DNA from: Dipteris shenzhenensis
Taxonomy: Eukaryota; Polypodiophyta; Polypodiopsida; Gleicheniales
NCBI GenBank assembly: GCA_047967505.1
Contig: CM106539.1
Reading direction: 5' to 3' (one strand)
Length of the DNA: 64,000 nt
Made by a program: the position numbers and the translations under genes. Positions 22,131-35,523 of the stretch are shown here, one piece after another; positions within the stretch are counted from its first letter, which is position 1; each line of letters begins with the position of its first letter. The notes beneath the pieces were generated by a model. The model was not told the DNA's origin and ran no database searches. It worked only from the letters and a program-made list of their open reading frames with translations.

Positions 22131-25100
22131 TAGTTGATATTTCATACTTCATGAATGGCAATCTAGTCTATTTTGACATATTTCTCCTGTTTTTTCATGG
22201 AGAAAGGCTACAACTTCTTCCAAAACTACCATTATGGAATTGAGATTTTCCTGAATTATCTAATACGGTCTTATAGAGAGCACAGAAAATGATGTGAGGA
22301 GTCTTGAAAGCACATGGCCAAGCTATTATTGAGCAAAAAGGTTTCATGACTACTAGCCTTTTAAATAGGCATGATAAGGCATAAAGAGCCATTATTTTTC
22401 CTATATCAACTCCTTAATAGGCATAAGGAGACAAGGTATTCCTCCTATTCTATGCCCTATATCATGGACAATGTCAAGACTACTGATGATAAAAATACTA
22501 TTATTGATGTTAGTAAGCATAAAATTTTTGGTAATATTATAAATGCCATCGATAAAATAGGTAAGAAAAGACACGAGTGGCATTATTTAACTTACCCCTA
22601 GTAGCATCAATAAAATTAATATTACCAATCATAATAGACCATGTATCGATGATCCTTTTCCTAATACCGATTGTACTAGTACCAAGAGAATGATAAGAGG
22701 ATCTCATTGGTTCTATTTCACCACTTTGGATTATAGAGGCAATATTCTTCTCTATCCAAGACCATCCTAGGGCTTGGCCTAGCAAGCAAAATATGGCTCT
22801 TGCACCCACAAGGCAAGGGACTTGATGGGACTACTTTGTAGGTGCAAGTGCTTAGAATCTCGCATTTGAAATAAGTTGAATTCATTATTTAATTTGATCC
22901 ATGCATGTTTTTTGTATGATGCATGCACCTTTGCAATTATTTAAGTGATGTGACATGCATGTGTGCTTGTCTACGTTTTATAAATCATTTCATACATCCA
23001 TGGATGTTTTATAGTATTCATCTAAAAAATCATGTATATGTGTCATCATGTGTCACCTGCACATTCTACACTGTAGAACTTAGGGTATGGTAGGTGACCA
23101 TCATGGATGTGATACACATTAAATAGAAATCTATTCACTATAACTTAGAGCAATACATGGATCCTATGGCATATGATATGCAGACATTGAATTTATAGTC
23201 GAATGCACAAATTCTTTATAGAGATGGTATCAAGTTAGATTTTGGTTGGCTTTAAGCACCTGGCTCATATTAACTTCACAAAGGTTCATTGAAATCTACT
23301 CAACCAAGTGCTTTGAGAGGCACCCTAGAAGAATAAACAACATGAGAGAGAGAGAGAGAGAGAGATGGAAGGCACAATAGACATCATTGATAGGTTGTAG
23401 AACTTGTGTGCATCTTGGATCTCTAATTTATAGTGTGTCATCCACTGCTCGCATGTAGTCTAGCATCCAATTCCTATCAAGTTTTAGGTGCTTAGGCATA
23501 GGAAACTCTTTATGGAGGGCGCCTATGACATAGTCCTTCTTATCAATAGTTTGCTTTTTGCAATCTTTAAGTATATCCTTATCCAAGACAATTCTCATGA
23601 TTTGTCACACATTCGTGACATGATAGGAGATCCTCTACGATGTCATCCACAAAATATGCATGAGCCTTGTCATAGTCGATATGGTTGATAGCTTTGAGGA
23701 CGTTCGTGGGGTTGTGGTGTGTGATGGCCCTAGGTTCATGATGAGTGCAGCATGACCCCAGAGAGATGACTAAACAATGTGTAAGATAGCATGTGAGTTC
23801 AACAAAAGGGGTCTTGTTTTCCTATGGAGTTGTAGAAAATATACATACATAAGGGGTATTTCGAATCAATTGATATAGGGGCATTTTACATAGTGAACAC
23901 CTCATGTGCCCAATGGTCTTGGGGTCACGATGTGCAACAGGGTGGGATGGGTGACTGTCTCGGTAGTGGCACGTCATCCCACTAGTTGTCTCTATATTGT
24001 GTGGTGACTAGCATGCATATGTTCAACAACCTGAGTAGCCATGCCCTCACCATGGGTCCTAGTTGTCCTCCTATTGTCCTCCTGTCCTACTCGTCCTCTT
24101 GTCCTTTCTACACAATGATGTGGAGTGCTTCTAGACGATGTCTCTATTGAGGCATCTAACAATGGTGACAAGAGTCCCCTGACCCCGACTCCCTAGTGCC
24201 TATATGAGTCAAGAGCACAACTTTCTAGCTACATGAATATAGAACTCAATAAGATGGTCAAGACTTATCTAAGGTACACAAGATTGAATAGGTTGAGAGA
24301 AGGACTCTAATCCATATGACCTATAGAGGACATAGCTACACATGCCAAAAATAAATAAACAAGACCCTACATTAGCATGTCTTTATAATGAAAGAAACTT
24401 GACATAAGACAAAATAAAAGTTGAGAAAGACAAATACATACCTACCAAAAGAGAGAATATGAACGGTCTCCCTAAATGGTGATAGGTGAGAAAAAGATTG
24501 AGATATCTACAAAAGTGACACAACATCCTCAGATTTATATAATACAAAGGAAAAGGGTGGAGCATAGAAGAGCAAGCAAGCCAAAATCGAGAGGAAAAAG
24601 GTAAGCAATCTCCCTCGTTCACTCTTCCATATATGCTTGTTATAATGATATCGGTCTTATATGGATGGATATACCAGCGGATGTACTAACGCTTCTAGAC
24701 ATAGGAAATTTTATATTTCTTCACAAATTCTGTCGACATTAGTGCCAGACATTGCCCAATATCTTGCAGTGTTTGCTAGCTTATCACGACAGTAAAATTG
24801 AAAAGACTTTGGGATGAAACATCAAATGATTTTGGAAGGATTACTCGTGTCACCTTCACAATGCTCCGAAAAATGAGGTTTTAAAAAAACACAATAAGTG
24901 GCACAAAGGGCTTGCTATGTGGCACCCTCTCCACCCTTCCCCCAAAAACCTCACCTAATGCGCTCCCACCAATCCGCCCCATTTTTAATTTTGGAGAAGC
25001 CTCTGATAAATTTTGGAGAAGGTGCGGTGGTCACAGAAGAACACACATGTTTATTACGATTTCCAAGTCTGTTGCTTCCAGGAACTAAGCACAATCATGC

Positions 25101-25499
25101 TATGCCATAATAACAACACGGGGGTCCCCTACTAGTGGCTCCCTATGGTCATTTCGCCGACCTTAGGTTGGTTACACAAGGACAATTGCTTGCCCATGTG
25201 AGAAGGCAACTAAGCAGTGTGTATTTACACACCAAGCGGAAGGGGACAATGACACACTAAGCGGAAGGGGACAATGTTTTAGCAGAAACACCAGATTTGG
25301 ATGGGGCGAGGGGGGCAAGCAATCCCCAAAACAAAGAACGAATCATTTTATAGCACACGCGATCCACCACGGATGGGCACCAAGACTAACCACATTCACC
25401 CAAGCGAGAAGCAGCTTACGATGGACACGTGTCTTGTTTGGGGTGCTATCCCATATAGAGACTGTAGATGAAGCAATAAAGCTACATAGAATTTGTTTG
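22131..25499. other. Gene-poor DNA
   Basis: Only short ORFs without recognisable domains occur. A (GA)n microsatellite lies at 23344-23365 and a TGTCCTCCT-rich patch near 24060-24110. The 22200-22810 part is AT-rich with a few longer minus-strand frames, possibly an old transposon, but I could not match it to a family. Confidence 0.5.
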
Positions 25500-26230
25500 A
25501 GACCTGCGGCAATCACTTAGAGGGTTAGGTGAGCGGGATGCTTCGACGGTAGATACACTGAGCGAAAGTCCCCGAGCTTCACCGTAGATTTCTTTGAAAT
25601 CGCGATGATCGCAGAGAGTGCGAACCCGAAAGGGTAGACCTCCACTACGAAGCTTGCATTGTCGGCTGAGACGAGCTTGGAGCCCTGTAAGCTTCGTGTG
25701 GAGTAGCTGGCTAAAGCACAGTCATGCATCCAGGCCATTGCCCACTTGGGCAATCGCCCAACAGAACGGGGCTTACGCTCTCCTTGCCAGTTTTTGTAGG
25801 TTAGCTTCACGCTGCCGAGTGAGGCAGTCCAGGATTGAGGGATGTTGTCTTCCGGGTTTTACATTGTTTGTCTCTCGCTGTATACATGTCACGCTAGTGT
25901 ATTTCTTGCCCTCGACGTTGGTAATTGAACTTAGGACGTTTAAACGGCAGAATTCGTCGTGTTTTCTCTTGTAAATGATGGTGTGTATGCTGTTATATGG
26001 AATGGAACGACATATATTGGTACAACTCTAAAACATAGAACATCTTGAGTAAAAGAAAGGCCATCGGAGTACTTCTGCAAAGCTGGTTTTATTCTAAATC
26101 TGGTCTCTTGCAGACAGCAAGATTACCATCTTTGACAGTTTCTTAGCTTTTTGAAGGTTTACGTTTTAGGCCCCTCAGCCGATGTTTATGAGAACCCTTG
26201 AAGTGCCTTCCCAAACCTATGAAATACTCG
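25500..26230 (-). repeat. Dispersed repeat, copy 1 (inverted relative to 50.47-51.18 kb)
   Basis: Minus-strand blocks here match plus-strand blocks at 50470-51180 in the same order: GGCACTTCAAGGGTTCTCAT, CTGAGGG(G/A)CCT, GTACTCCGATGGCCTT, TTACAAGAGAAAACACGA, CAAGG(A/T)GAGCGTAAGCCCC, CACGAAGCTT and a GCTCACCT(A/C)ACCCTC end. The blocks are separated by diverged sequence and indels. This is a mobile or duplicated unit of about 0.7 kb or more. The class is unknown. Confidence 0.8.
25517..25810 (-). pseudogene. Unrecognised 97-residue ORF inside the dispersed repeat
   Basis: The ORF contains GERKPRSVGRLPKWAMAWMH followed by ASYSTRSLQGS and continues to a hydrophobic VYPFGFALSAIIAISKK stretch. 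The copy at 50.9-51.1 kb keeps the first half in frame and is frameshifted later. This shows a formerly coding segment or chance openness in a conserved repeat; no family is recognised. Confidence 0.4.
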
Positions 26231-29090
26231 AAGTCACACTATGAGTTCGGAGCCAATTTCCTTAATCCCAGGTAGGGCCCTAATTGTCCTGTTTTTGCTT
26301 AAGATCGACCCTAGTGTTTTTCGCTTCCACTCACGAGGTTTGCCATCATAGTTCCAACATTTATCCCATGCAAGCCATAGCATCAAAATCCCACTAGATA
26401 TACGTGTCGTGGCAGTGATGTCATCTTGCAAAGGCTCAAATTGTCAAGCTATCATATATATGGTCATGGCTTGGGTCTTGTAATCAGGGAATGATATGCC
26501 TCATTTAATCCATATATCATCAATGCTAAAAGAAATGCAGTCGTGTTTTTACTATTACTACAATATTACTGATTATGTTTTAAGCCCGCCCTCATTCAAT
26601 TTTACCCTTTCTGCTGCTGTCTTTTGATTCTTCCCTTCTTCATATGGCTTGGTCCTGCTGGAACCTTCTCATCTCAGCATGCTTTTATATGTTTGGGCTC
26701 CCAATGAGTCCAGGATTTTCTATTGCAGCTGCTTGGAGCTGCCCCATTTTGGTTGAAGTGTTCATTTGAAAGCAGGTCTTGATGAATCTTCACTTTCACT
26801 TCAAAGGCATCTAATCTAATTACTGCTCAAGGTTTGGGATTCCCATAGCTTAAGCACTTCGATGGAATTTTAATTTTGGGTGCCTTTAATAAGAGTTGCA
26901 ATTTATACTGATTTCAGCAGAATCTTGCAGGGCTTGAGGCTTACTAGTCTAGCAATTCATTTATAAGGATCCCCATATGAATGACGCTTTTCATTTGCGG
27001 GAAAGATTCCACTGGATATGACGCAGTCACACCCACCTGCAAACTCTAAAGGATTGTTGAGGTCCTCAAGGGTGGCTATGCACAAAAACGTGTTTTATAT
27101 CTGAGAGCTGCCTTTCTTTCTTGTAATCAATGGAATAAAGTTGCCGGTTTGTAATAATTCATATACTGGCAATATGGAAATAAAGTCTCAGTTGTGTTCT
27201 CACCCTTCATGGAATTTTCCTTGGATCGAGATTGTTGTTTTAAGCAGGACATGCAATGGTTAGGTTCTTATACTTTCATATCCGAGGCAATCTGTAACTT
27301 CCATCCCTCTGTCCATTCTTTCCTCTCTTTTTTTATACCCCCTTTTCAGGGCTGGCTGGAGACACTTGTATGTTTTGGGAGTAAAGTTTTTGTTGTGTGA
27401 AGATTTACGAAAATGGTGATGACATAATGAGATTTCTCCATTCCTTGCGTGCTCCACATGTTGAGGGATCCATATTGTTGCATGTAAACCGGTTGGGTAG
27501 TGAAGTAGATTTCTGTAGGCCTGCATATGAGGAGAGCCAGCAGGGCATAAGAAAATGCAGCAATGCAAAACGCAAGGGTATGAAAAGGATGGAGATGGTG
27601 AGAGCGTTCATCAGGTGGACTGAGAGAGACGCTGCAACTTTAGCACACTGTGAGGTTGTCAGTCATCGGAACTGACGGGAGAAGAGCTCTTGAGCAACAG
27701 TGGTGCACATGCTTGGTACCAATGTGTGCATGTATCATCCCTAGACGACAGGATCCACATGTATGTGCATTGGATCATTAGAGGGCCACTGTTACAGAGG
27801 TCCTGGTTTTTGGGCCTACCAAGGCCGATTTTAAGGGCTAGTGTAGGCTAGGTTCGATGACCCAACCAATCTATATGGTTGGGATAGCATGGCTGAGGGT
27901 CTAGCCAGTTAGCCACCCCGGTATCAGTGCTCTCCCGAACTCCCTCACAAGCATTTAGCTGTTTGGCATCCTGTTTATCAAGCCTTCCTGCTTCCCTTGG
28001 GGCTACACATAGGGGCCTTCACCCTGCTACTCATATCAACCATTGAGAGCATATATGGGGCAGGTAAGAGGTGGTTTGCACCAACTGTTTTTTGTCCAGG
28101 TTTCAGCAGCCTATATATTCAGCTGTGTGCCTTCATTTTTGTGCAATTACTGTGCTTGTGTATGGAGAGAACATTGAGTGTTATGGGATTCTGGTTCTAG
28201 GTCGAGGATTTCTTACATCCATAGCTGGAGCCTACGTTTGTTTCTGCGCCGCTTCCAAGTAAGAATTCGAGCATGTATTTGTTGGGCTTGTAACCCAAGT
28301 GATTTGAACCTTGTCCTCTCTTCTAGGAGGTATTGGGTTCAAGTCTTGAGGATATCCAAGTATGTTGCAAGTTCTGTTGACATTTGTACTGCTCAGGCTG
28401 CCTGACAAAAAGGAGTGACACCTAGGGGTCAGGAAGACAGTTGAAGAGGCTGCCATGTGTGCAGCACACAGGCTGCCACATGTACAGCATATGATTGTTC
28501 TTATTTAAGCTCTTGACAGGTAATAACAAAGGTGCATGTTGAGTTTGAAGCAGAGCTATTGCTAAAGTCTGAGCTATGTAATATAGAGGCAACGTGTCTA
28601 GAGCCAACAGGCTGGAGCAGCATGGCGAACGACAAAGTTGCATTGCTAGTGCAATGCTTGGTTCTAGAGAAAGCGAACCTGTACAGAGGCGAGCGTGCAT
28701 GAGCACACAGAATCCCACCCCTTCATCATTGTAGCTTGAGTGCTATTGTATATTACTTCTTAATAGCAACGTGTAATCAAATTTGTGATTTGTTATTTTG
28801 AATCCAACATTTCATGTTTGCATAGTCTTCCAAGTGTTTGTCACGATATCGTTTGAGTGTAGGATCAAAGAGAAGCTTTCGAGATCAAGAATCCCCTGAC
28901 GAAGAGCGTTTTGTTGCACATACAGAGGAGCGGTCAAGCGATTTTTGTTATGGTATGTATGGGAGCCTTATTGCACTGAAAGCTCTTAGTCTACATCAAC
29001 ATTGAATGGAGCTCCTCTTAAATTGAAGAGGCATAAGTGCTATCTTTTGCCGACAAGGGTTTACCTAACCAGATTGCCATCCATGAGAAA
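26231..29090. other. Gene-poor DNA with a tRNA-like patch
   Basis: No coding region is supported. GGGTTCAAGTCTTG near 28336 fits a Pol III box B, but no good box A is seen upstream, so no tRNA is called. An adjacent stretch to about 28760 has leader-like sequence and may be the 5' end of the copia remnant that follows. Confidence 0.4.
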
Positions 29091-29095
29091 CTAGA

Positions 29096-30890
29096 AAGCT
29101 TGATGGGTCCAACTATTGGTTGTTGAAGGAGTTTGGCAAATCGAACCAGAATGGAGTTGACACTCAAGGACTAAAAAGAAACGCCCTTGGAGCACTAACC
29201 ACTATAGTAATCTAATTGCAATGCAAAGGTTGGGTAGTATGGAATGTAGAGGGCCGGGCGATCGTCATTAGGACTAATGCAGATGTTGTCCTTCTTAAAA
29301 TCTAGTTGGCCAATTGTCAGCGGCGGAGGCTTGCAAGGTACCCTAGAGATGTTTGACGTGAAAAAGGATGTTCAAATACTCAACCTCAAGGCAAGTGAAG
29401 AGGGAGATTTGGTGTAAGACTACATCACCAAGGTGAAGGTGGTCAAAAGTTAGTCACCTTGAATTGCTAGATTGGTGCTAGCCATGCTTTGCTAGAGGTA
29501 CGAAGGGTTTATGATTGTTGACGGTCTATTCCCCTCAACCCCGGTTGATTGTAATCCCTATGCCCAACTCGATGCAAGTGTGTGCTCAGCTCAGCAAGAT
29601 GGTGCTCGCTCTTGCAATCCTAAGGTTGCATGCTAGGCTTTCTACTCTACTCAAGGTGTAGAAAGAGATGCCAACAATAAAAGACTAACAAATGGGGTTT
29701 GTGTTGTGTGGCCAAACCGTGTGAAGGCGAGTTATAGCTCACTCAATGGAATGGAAGTAAAATGCACAGACACGTTAATATACAAAGTAATAGTATTACT
29801 CCAAAGAAGTTTGTTGACAATACAAACATGTCGTGGCTGCAGAACCGGAACATCAAACCCACGGACACACACTTGCTCGCCTCGGATGAGACTCAGGACC
29901 ACTCTATCATGATCAGGCTAGATTGAACACGGGAAAAGAACCATTTTCTATTCACATGGCTTCCTAAATGGTTGATTGGCCCACAATTTCTCGTGACTCT
30001 TGGCCTTCCAAGAAAATGAGAATAGAAAAGGAAAACCTAGCAAGAGTTAGGTGAATCATGATTCGAGGTCTATAAATGCTAGACTTGCCAAGAAGCATAA
30101 AATGGACATTTTGCCAAACACTACCAAAGCAAGAAAGTAGGTCTATGGATACAAAAAATCCAAACCGAATCTAATGAAGGTAGAGGTGGCAAACATCATC
30201 ATCAACGACCTATTTGTAGTCCAAGTCACAAAAGGTATTTCACGCTCGTATAACCTTTGCTAATGATGACTAGTATTTAAATAGCACTGCGTCAAAGCAT
30301 ATGTCAAAGACCCACGAGTGGCTCCAAGTCATCATCACAGTTCATGGAGTGTCATTGTGGGTGACAACTGGAGCTATCCCATCAAGGGATTAGCAACCAT
30401 GCCATTCAAGACCACCACCAAAGAGGAGAAAGTACTCACACGAAGGTGCTTTATGTCCTAAATATATTCAAGAACCTACTATCCATTTACAACTTGTGAG
30501 AGAGAGGATGAGCATGGTTTTTTATGAAGATGTGATTGTCATCCGAACCAGAGCCACAGTGCAATGATTATGAAAGGGGTGGAGAAGGAAGGGCTCTACT
30601 AGAGTAGTGCTATGTTGGTCTAGGACAACAAAGATGCCTCAAGGATGTGGCATGAGACATTCAACCATCTTGCATATCTGGTCATAGATATGATGCATAG
30701 ATTTAAAATGGTGACTGGGCTCCCACCATTTGTCAACAACAGCAGTGATGTCTATCGAGCTTGTATGGAAGGCAATAAGAAATATTGGGATCCATTCTCT
30801 ATAGTGGCATGAAGATGGCCATGAAACCATTGCAATTAGCCGGCAACAAAGTCCAACAATGGAGATTGAAGGTAGAACTTGGGACCATCC
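29096..30890 (+). pseudogene. Old Ty1/copia gag-pol remnant
   Basis: Recognisable pieces lie in order with many stops and frame changes: gag start KLDGSNYWLLKE (29096-29131), a gag segment FDVKKDVQILNLKASEEGDL with stop then DYITKVKVV (about 29350-29440), a protease-like SKHMSKTHEWL (about 30297), and the integrase zinc region WHETFNHLAYL to GLPPF and ACMEGNKK (from about 30648). Catalytic integrase, RT and RNase H are absent. It is a highly eroded, 3'-truncated copy. Confidence 0.7.
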
Positions 30891-30950
30891 AAAACCAAAC
30901 AATGTTCTAGATTCAATCTTTTTAGATTGATGTCATCAAAGATTTTACTT

Positions 30951-32400
30951 CTCTTTCGCTAAAGGTCATCTCATTCAACCAATAGATAAAATATTATTCG
31001 TGAGATTAGCACATACTGAAAGAACATCAAAGAATATTTGTGACCTAAGTTAGTTTTGATTGGAAGTAAGTTTATTACTTAAATTTTGTGGGAATGACCA
31101 TTTGCAATAAGCACATGTTCTTTGAAAAGATGATTTTTGACACATTCAAGATCATAGCACATGCATTCATGAGAAGATATGTATCCAAAGAACAACCTAA
31201 CCAAACTTTGGACGTTTAAGATTGACTAATGATCAGATAATTGAGATGGTACTTTTTTTGAAGTTGTGATTGTATTAAACTTGTTTTGAGCAATTACTAT
31301 TGATTGTAATGTCTCAAAGCAGCTTTACAGTATGCTTAGCTCTGTCATAAGTTCAATTTTAAGCGCTTTAAATATCACATGTAAACTATATAGTATATTT
31401 TAGTTCAAGAAAATTTATTGAATCATGTGAAAATCTGCAAACATTGTTTCTATGACATGGTAGTTTATACATAATAATTTTTCATCATGTTTTTAAAATC
31501 AAAGCACGATGAGAAAAGAAGTTAGCTTGTGTCGTATGCAATTTATTTTTGTATTGAATACTGGTGTGACATAAGGAGAGTCAAGTATACTTACCATGAA
31601 TTCAATGAGATAGGCATACAACTTTATGTTCAATGTTGTTAATGGATACTTTAGTTTTGTTTCTTGTGTTTTAGATTTTTGTTCTTATCTTGTAAAAATG
31701 TAAGTTTTTTGGGTAATCATAAAGGTTGCCCAAAGCATTTGCAATATATTGCATACCTCTTCTATGTCAATAGTACTTTGTCTGTGTCTCGAGCATGAAT
31801 AAGCCAAGGCATCCTTGATGTGACAAACAATGTAATATTAGTAATTTCAATTTAACAAACTTAAATGACAAATATAAGTTATGATGTATAGAATCGTTTC
31901 ATTTCTTATCTTTTAGAGTATGGAACTAAAATTTGAGTTGCTGCACTTATCTTATGATCTTAATGATTTCAAGTATGATCATTTCATAAATTTAATAAAT
32001 TTGAGGCATCATATGTGCATGTAAAAGCAATAATGAAGTTTAATTCAAATTGCAAGAAATTTAGAGATAAATTATGTGTATGAGCCAATTCAATCAAAGG
32101 AGTGAAAATTTTCAATAATGTTTTATTTTCTCATATGTTCTAATATCTTTTAGTGTATTGAATTACATACTTTTTCGTTATAGTTTCCTTGCATCCCAAA
32201 ATGAGAAGTTTGAGGGTCTACTTTTAGTGAATATTGTATATTCTATGTAATAATTTTTTTCAAGAACCTAAAATATTATATATTTCAACCTTTTAATAAA
32301 TTACTGTTGTAAATTTAATGCACATTTTTTAAAAACAATCGAATTTTCCTTCATTTTGAGAGAATCTTTAAGCAGAAACATTTGCAATTACCCAAACAAT
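30951..32400. other. AT-rich DNA without genes
   Basis: About 1.45 kb of AT-rich sequence with long T runs and no ORF or domain of note. No repeat unit is evident by eye. Confidence 0.6.
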
Positions 32401-32411
32401 CCACAATGGTA

Positions 32412-32515
32412 TTATATATATATATATATATACATACACACACACTATATAGATTTACATATATATACATACTATAATATTATAATATGTTCATTAATAG
32501 ATAATACATTATATA

Positions 32516-32569
<54 letters not shown>

Positions 32570-32598
32570 GTCTATCTATCTATATATCTCTACATACA

Positions 32599-32629
<31 letters not shown>
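32412..32629. repeat. Microsatellite cluster: (AT)n, (CT)n, (TCTA)n, (TG)n
   Basis: (AT)n occurs at about 32412-32431, (CT)n at about 32523-32557, (TCTA)n at about 32556-32581 and (TG)n at about 32603-32628. Ser/Leu-rich and Val/Cys-rich ORFs across it are artefacts. Confidence 0.95.
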
Positions 32630-32839
32630 AACCTTATAATACATATTATGTATAATATTATTTATTATTTAATGCATATTATTGGCATGCCCCAGGGGGG
32701 AAGGGTATAGTGACCAGTGTGTGTTCCACGAAAGCCAAAATTCGAAGATTTCTTTTTGTGAAAGTCTAAATTTAATGATTGGTCCACCTCCCCCCTTTCT
32801 ATTTCTTTTCCTTGGAGTCCTCCATCTTTTTCTCTACTC

Positions 32840-32844
32840 TCCCC

Positions 32845-32875
<31 letters not shown>

Positions 32876-33054
32876 CTTTATCTCCTGGAGTCTTCCTACA
32901 CACCATCTTCAGTGTATTCTTTTTGGCCTGCCTTGGGAGCATTGGCCTAATTGATGGCGTTTTCTCTAAGAAGCTAAATTTCTATTTATGGCCCCATCAA
33001 TTTCTCTCCCTTTTTCTCTCTCTCTCTCTCTCTTCTTTTTCTTCTTCTTCTTCT

Positions 33055-33147
<93 letters not shown>
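32840..33147. repeat. Microsatellite cluster: C run, (CT)n, (TTC)n, (AT)n
   Basis: A C run (32841-32855) leads into (CT)n to about 32875. Further (CT)n lies at about 33014-33033, (TTC)n at 33040-33060, (CT)n at 33061-33090, (AT)n at 33091-33105 and (CT)n at about 33110-33147. Confidence 0.95.
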
Positions 33148-33151
<4 letters not shown>

Positions 33152-33926
33152 TGTCAGACTATGGACTCAACAGCGTGTCAAACAGTGTGTGAGGTTGTAT
33201 TGGCACGTCAGACTTGCACAGGTGTGAGGTTGTAATGGTGGGTTACAAGACAACTGCGCACGTGTGAGGGACTTGATTGACGTGGCAGAAGCGCAGAAGG
33301 GAGCAAAAGATGATTGGCTAAGCTAGTAACCCGATGGAGACCTGCAGACGACTACAGATGACATGGCGCAAGGATGACATGGTGGCTGGTCAGACATGGT
33401 GACACGGTGGCTAGTCAGACATGCACACGTCATAGTTGCTACGCAATGGGTAGCAGTCTCGCACCATAGGTGACGTGGCGTGACTACGAGATATCAACTC
33501 CTGCAACTATGTGTTTCCGCCCGATCGCTCTCACCACGTGTCTGAATCTCTCCTCCCCGTGCACCCGAACCTCCCTCCTCCGTCCGTCGAACCTCTAGAA
33601 TTCTTCCCGAGACCTCCAATTGGCTTGTGCTTTCCCTCCAAATGAAGAACCTTTCCTTAAAAGGGTAGAGAGACGAGATGCTAATGAGAGCCGAAAGGGT
33701 ATGACCTCTCAAGTTTCATTATTCCAACTTTCCTCACGTAATTCCCTCATTCAATCTTCCATACCCTTTGAGACCACCTTCCATTGTCAATTTTCTTTCA
33801 TGATTCGACACCACTTGCGCACTCACTAATCGTCAGTGTGACATATATGAAATACTATTAGTTCAATTGTTTCCCTAAGTTGCAAAGTGATCTAACCCCT
33901 TTCCTTCTACTGCATCCATCAAGGTA
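33148..33926. other. Non-coding DNA with short internal repeats
   Basis: A phrase of about 28 bp built on GACAYGGTGGCTRGTCAGACATG is repeated near 33377-33424, and GTGTGAGGTTGTA occurs near 33187 and 33222. No gene is recognised. The last bases supply the left target duplication of the element that follows. Confidence 0.5.
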
Positions 33927-33931
33927 CCTTG

Positions 33932-34220
33932 TGTTGGTAAGCTGAAAGGAAAGCAAAGAATGGACACAAGCTTGGAATACTTGCATTATGGAATGAAGAG
34001 GAGTGAGGTCCTTAAGTAGGCACCTCATACATGCTCAGTGACATCACTGATGACTTCAGAGCTTCACAATCATCTCCTCAATCTGCTCCTAGATTCTCTC
34101 AATCATCCTATGTGGCTCTTCCACCACCTAACTGTGCTTGTGGGCACCTAACTGTGCCTCTAGCACTCACACATAGAAACCAAGGTGTGCCTGAGGCATA
34201 CACCTTGAGATATCCCATCA
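33932..34220 (-). repeat. 3' LTR of the gag-only element
   Basis: It is 289 bp and bounded by TGTTGG and CCCATCA on the plus strand, which is TGATGGG...CCAACA in element orientation. It matches 36284-36572 except at four sites: three G/A differences and one G/C difference. Confidence 0.95.
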
Positions 34221-34234
34221 AACCCCCCCTCAAG
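34221..34234 (-). promoter_or_regulatory. Polypurine tract of the gag-only element
   Basis: On the minus strand CTTGAGGGGGGGTT directly precedes the 3' LTR start. This is the plus-strand priming site of an LTR retrotransposon. Confidence 0.85.
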
Positions 34235-34518
34235 GGAATGCCTCAGGCTATGTCAAGGATACATCTAGTCTCATAGTTTCTCATGCCATCTCATGGTGGT
34301 CAAGGATAAATCTATGGCTAGGTTCTCATGCTAGCAAGGGTTCCCTTAGGTGTAAGGTAAACAAAAAGGGATACAAAAAGATCTTCCAATGGTTATCTCC
34401 TCTGCATGTACATGCACACAATGTCTGCAGGAGGTACCACGGAGCAAAACATACACATGGCCTACATCATAAGGTGACCAGAGGTGTTTACAAAACACAC
34501 AAAACACAATAGTTTATT

Positions 34519-35523
34519 TCATTCATTTTGGAGGACTATCCAGGCTGAGTACCTTGACATAAAAAGAGAGATCTGGAGCATACATAGAGATGTTTTAAAA
34601 TGCATATAATCTTCAAAGGATGCCTCATCTTGTGGAGGCTCATCAACTGAAAGTAGATTTGCATTTTCTGTCTTTGCTTTGGCTCTGCAAAACTTCTCAT
34701 TATGGTTGTTCTTGCCACAGTGCTTGCATGGATTAATTTTGAAGCAGTCCTTTGAAAGGTGATTTGTCTTTCCACAGTGATTGCAAGGGGTATATTTGCC
34801 CTTCTGGACTTTTACAGCATAAACAGTGTCATTGCCTTTCCTGAGCTCCATATGCCTTTCTTCTTCTTGGAGGGCAGAGATAATACCTTCAAGATTAGGA
34901 TTCGGAAGATTTTTCAAAGTGGTAACTATGTGATCATATTCTTCAGGCATACTCTTAAGTAACACTGCCATAGCATCATCTGGAGTAATAGGAGAGTTGA
35001 TAGAAGCTAATTGAGTCATAAGACTCCGCATATAGTTGACATGAGCTGCTAAAGTAGTACCACTAGCCATCTTCAATTCAAAGAAAGAGATTTTAAGTGA
35101 TAGTTTAGAGATGTGAGAGCTAGCACCAAAAATCATGTCAAGCTTCTGCCAAGCTTCTGAAGGAGACTCCAAGTCAGAGATATGGTGAATATAATCATCT
35201 CCTAAAGCAAGAGCAATGATACCATATGCTTTTTCTTCTCTAGCTAGATCCCTTGCCGGTCGTGTCGGAGTTGAGGATTCTCCAGCATTGGAGGCCGTAA
35301 AAGAAGCGGTAGGAGTAGGTTTGACAAGTCCCCATAAGTTCTCCCTCATCAATGCAAATTTCACCTTCATCTGCCATGTGTGGAAGCCCTTTCCATTGAA
35401 CTTCTCTAGATTCAATAGGGTAGCCATGAGAGGGTCTAACCCAGATATTGGGCAGTGTCTATCTCTCTTACAAGGCAAAAAATAACTGAAAGGCTTCCAA
35501 AATATGAGCACTTGATGTAGCAA
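34519..35523 (-). CDS. Intact Ty1/copia-type Gag with two zinc knuckles
   Basis: The ORF is 334 codons. The second Met (codon 33, ATG at 35427) starts MATLLNLEKFNGKGFHTW, the usual beginning of copia Gag, and is the likelier start (302 residues). A DUF4219-like N-terminus (about 35-65) and a UBN2-type gag core (about 98-205: EAWQKLDMIFG, LKSMPEEYDHIV) are followed by two complete CCHC knuckles, C247-C250-H255-C260 and C266-C269-H274-C279. No protease or pol follows before the 3' LTR. Gag would form particles and bind element RNA in the cytoplasm. Unlike every other retroelement ORF in the window, it has no stop or frameshift. Confidence 0.9.
   Translation of the reverse strand: MLHQVLIFWKPFSYFLPCKRDRHCPISGLDPLMATLLNLEKFNGKGFHTWQMKVKFALMRENLWGLVKPTPTASFTASNAGESSTPTRPARDLAREEKAYGIIALALGDDYIHHISDLESPSEAWQKLDMIFGASSHISKLSLKISFFELKMASGTTLAAHVNYMRSLMTQLASINSPITPDDAMAVLLKSMPEEYDHIVTTLKNLPNPNLEGIISALQEEERHMELRKGNDTVYAVKVQKGKYTPCNHCGKTNHLSKDCFKINPCKHCGKNNHNEKFCRAKAKTENANLLSVDEPPQDEASFEDYMHFKTSLCMLQISLFMSRYSAWIVLQNE

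Noticed and set aside
28260-28345. Possible tRNA or SINE (GGGTTCAAGTC resembles box B)
   Set aside because: No acceptable box A at the right distance and no cloverleaf could be drawn by eye.
32356-33227. Ser/Leu-rich ORFs
   Set aside because: Translation of (CT)n and (TTC)n microsatellites.
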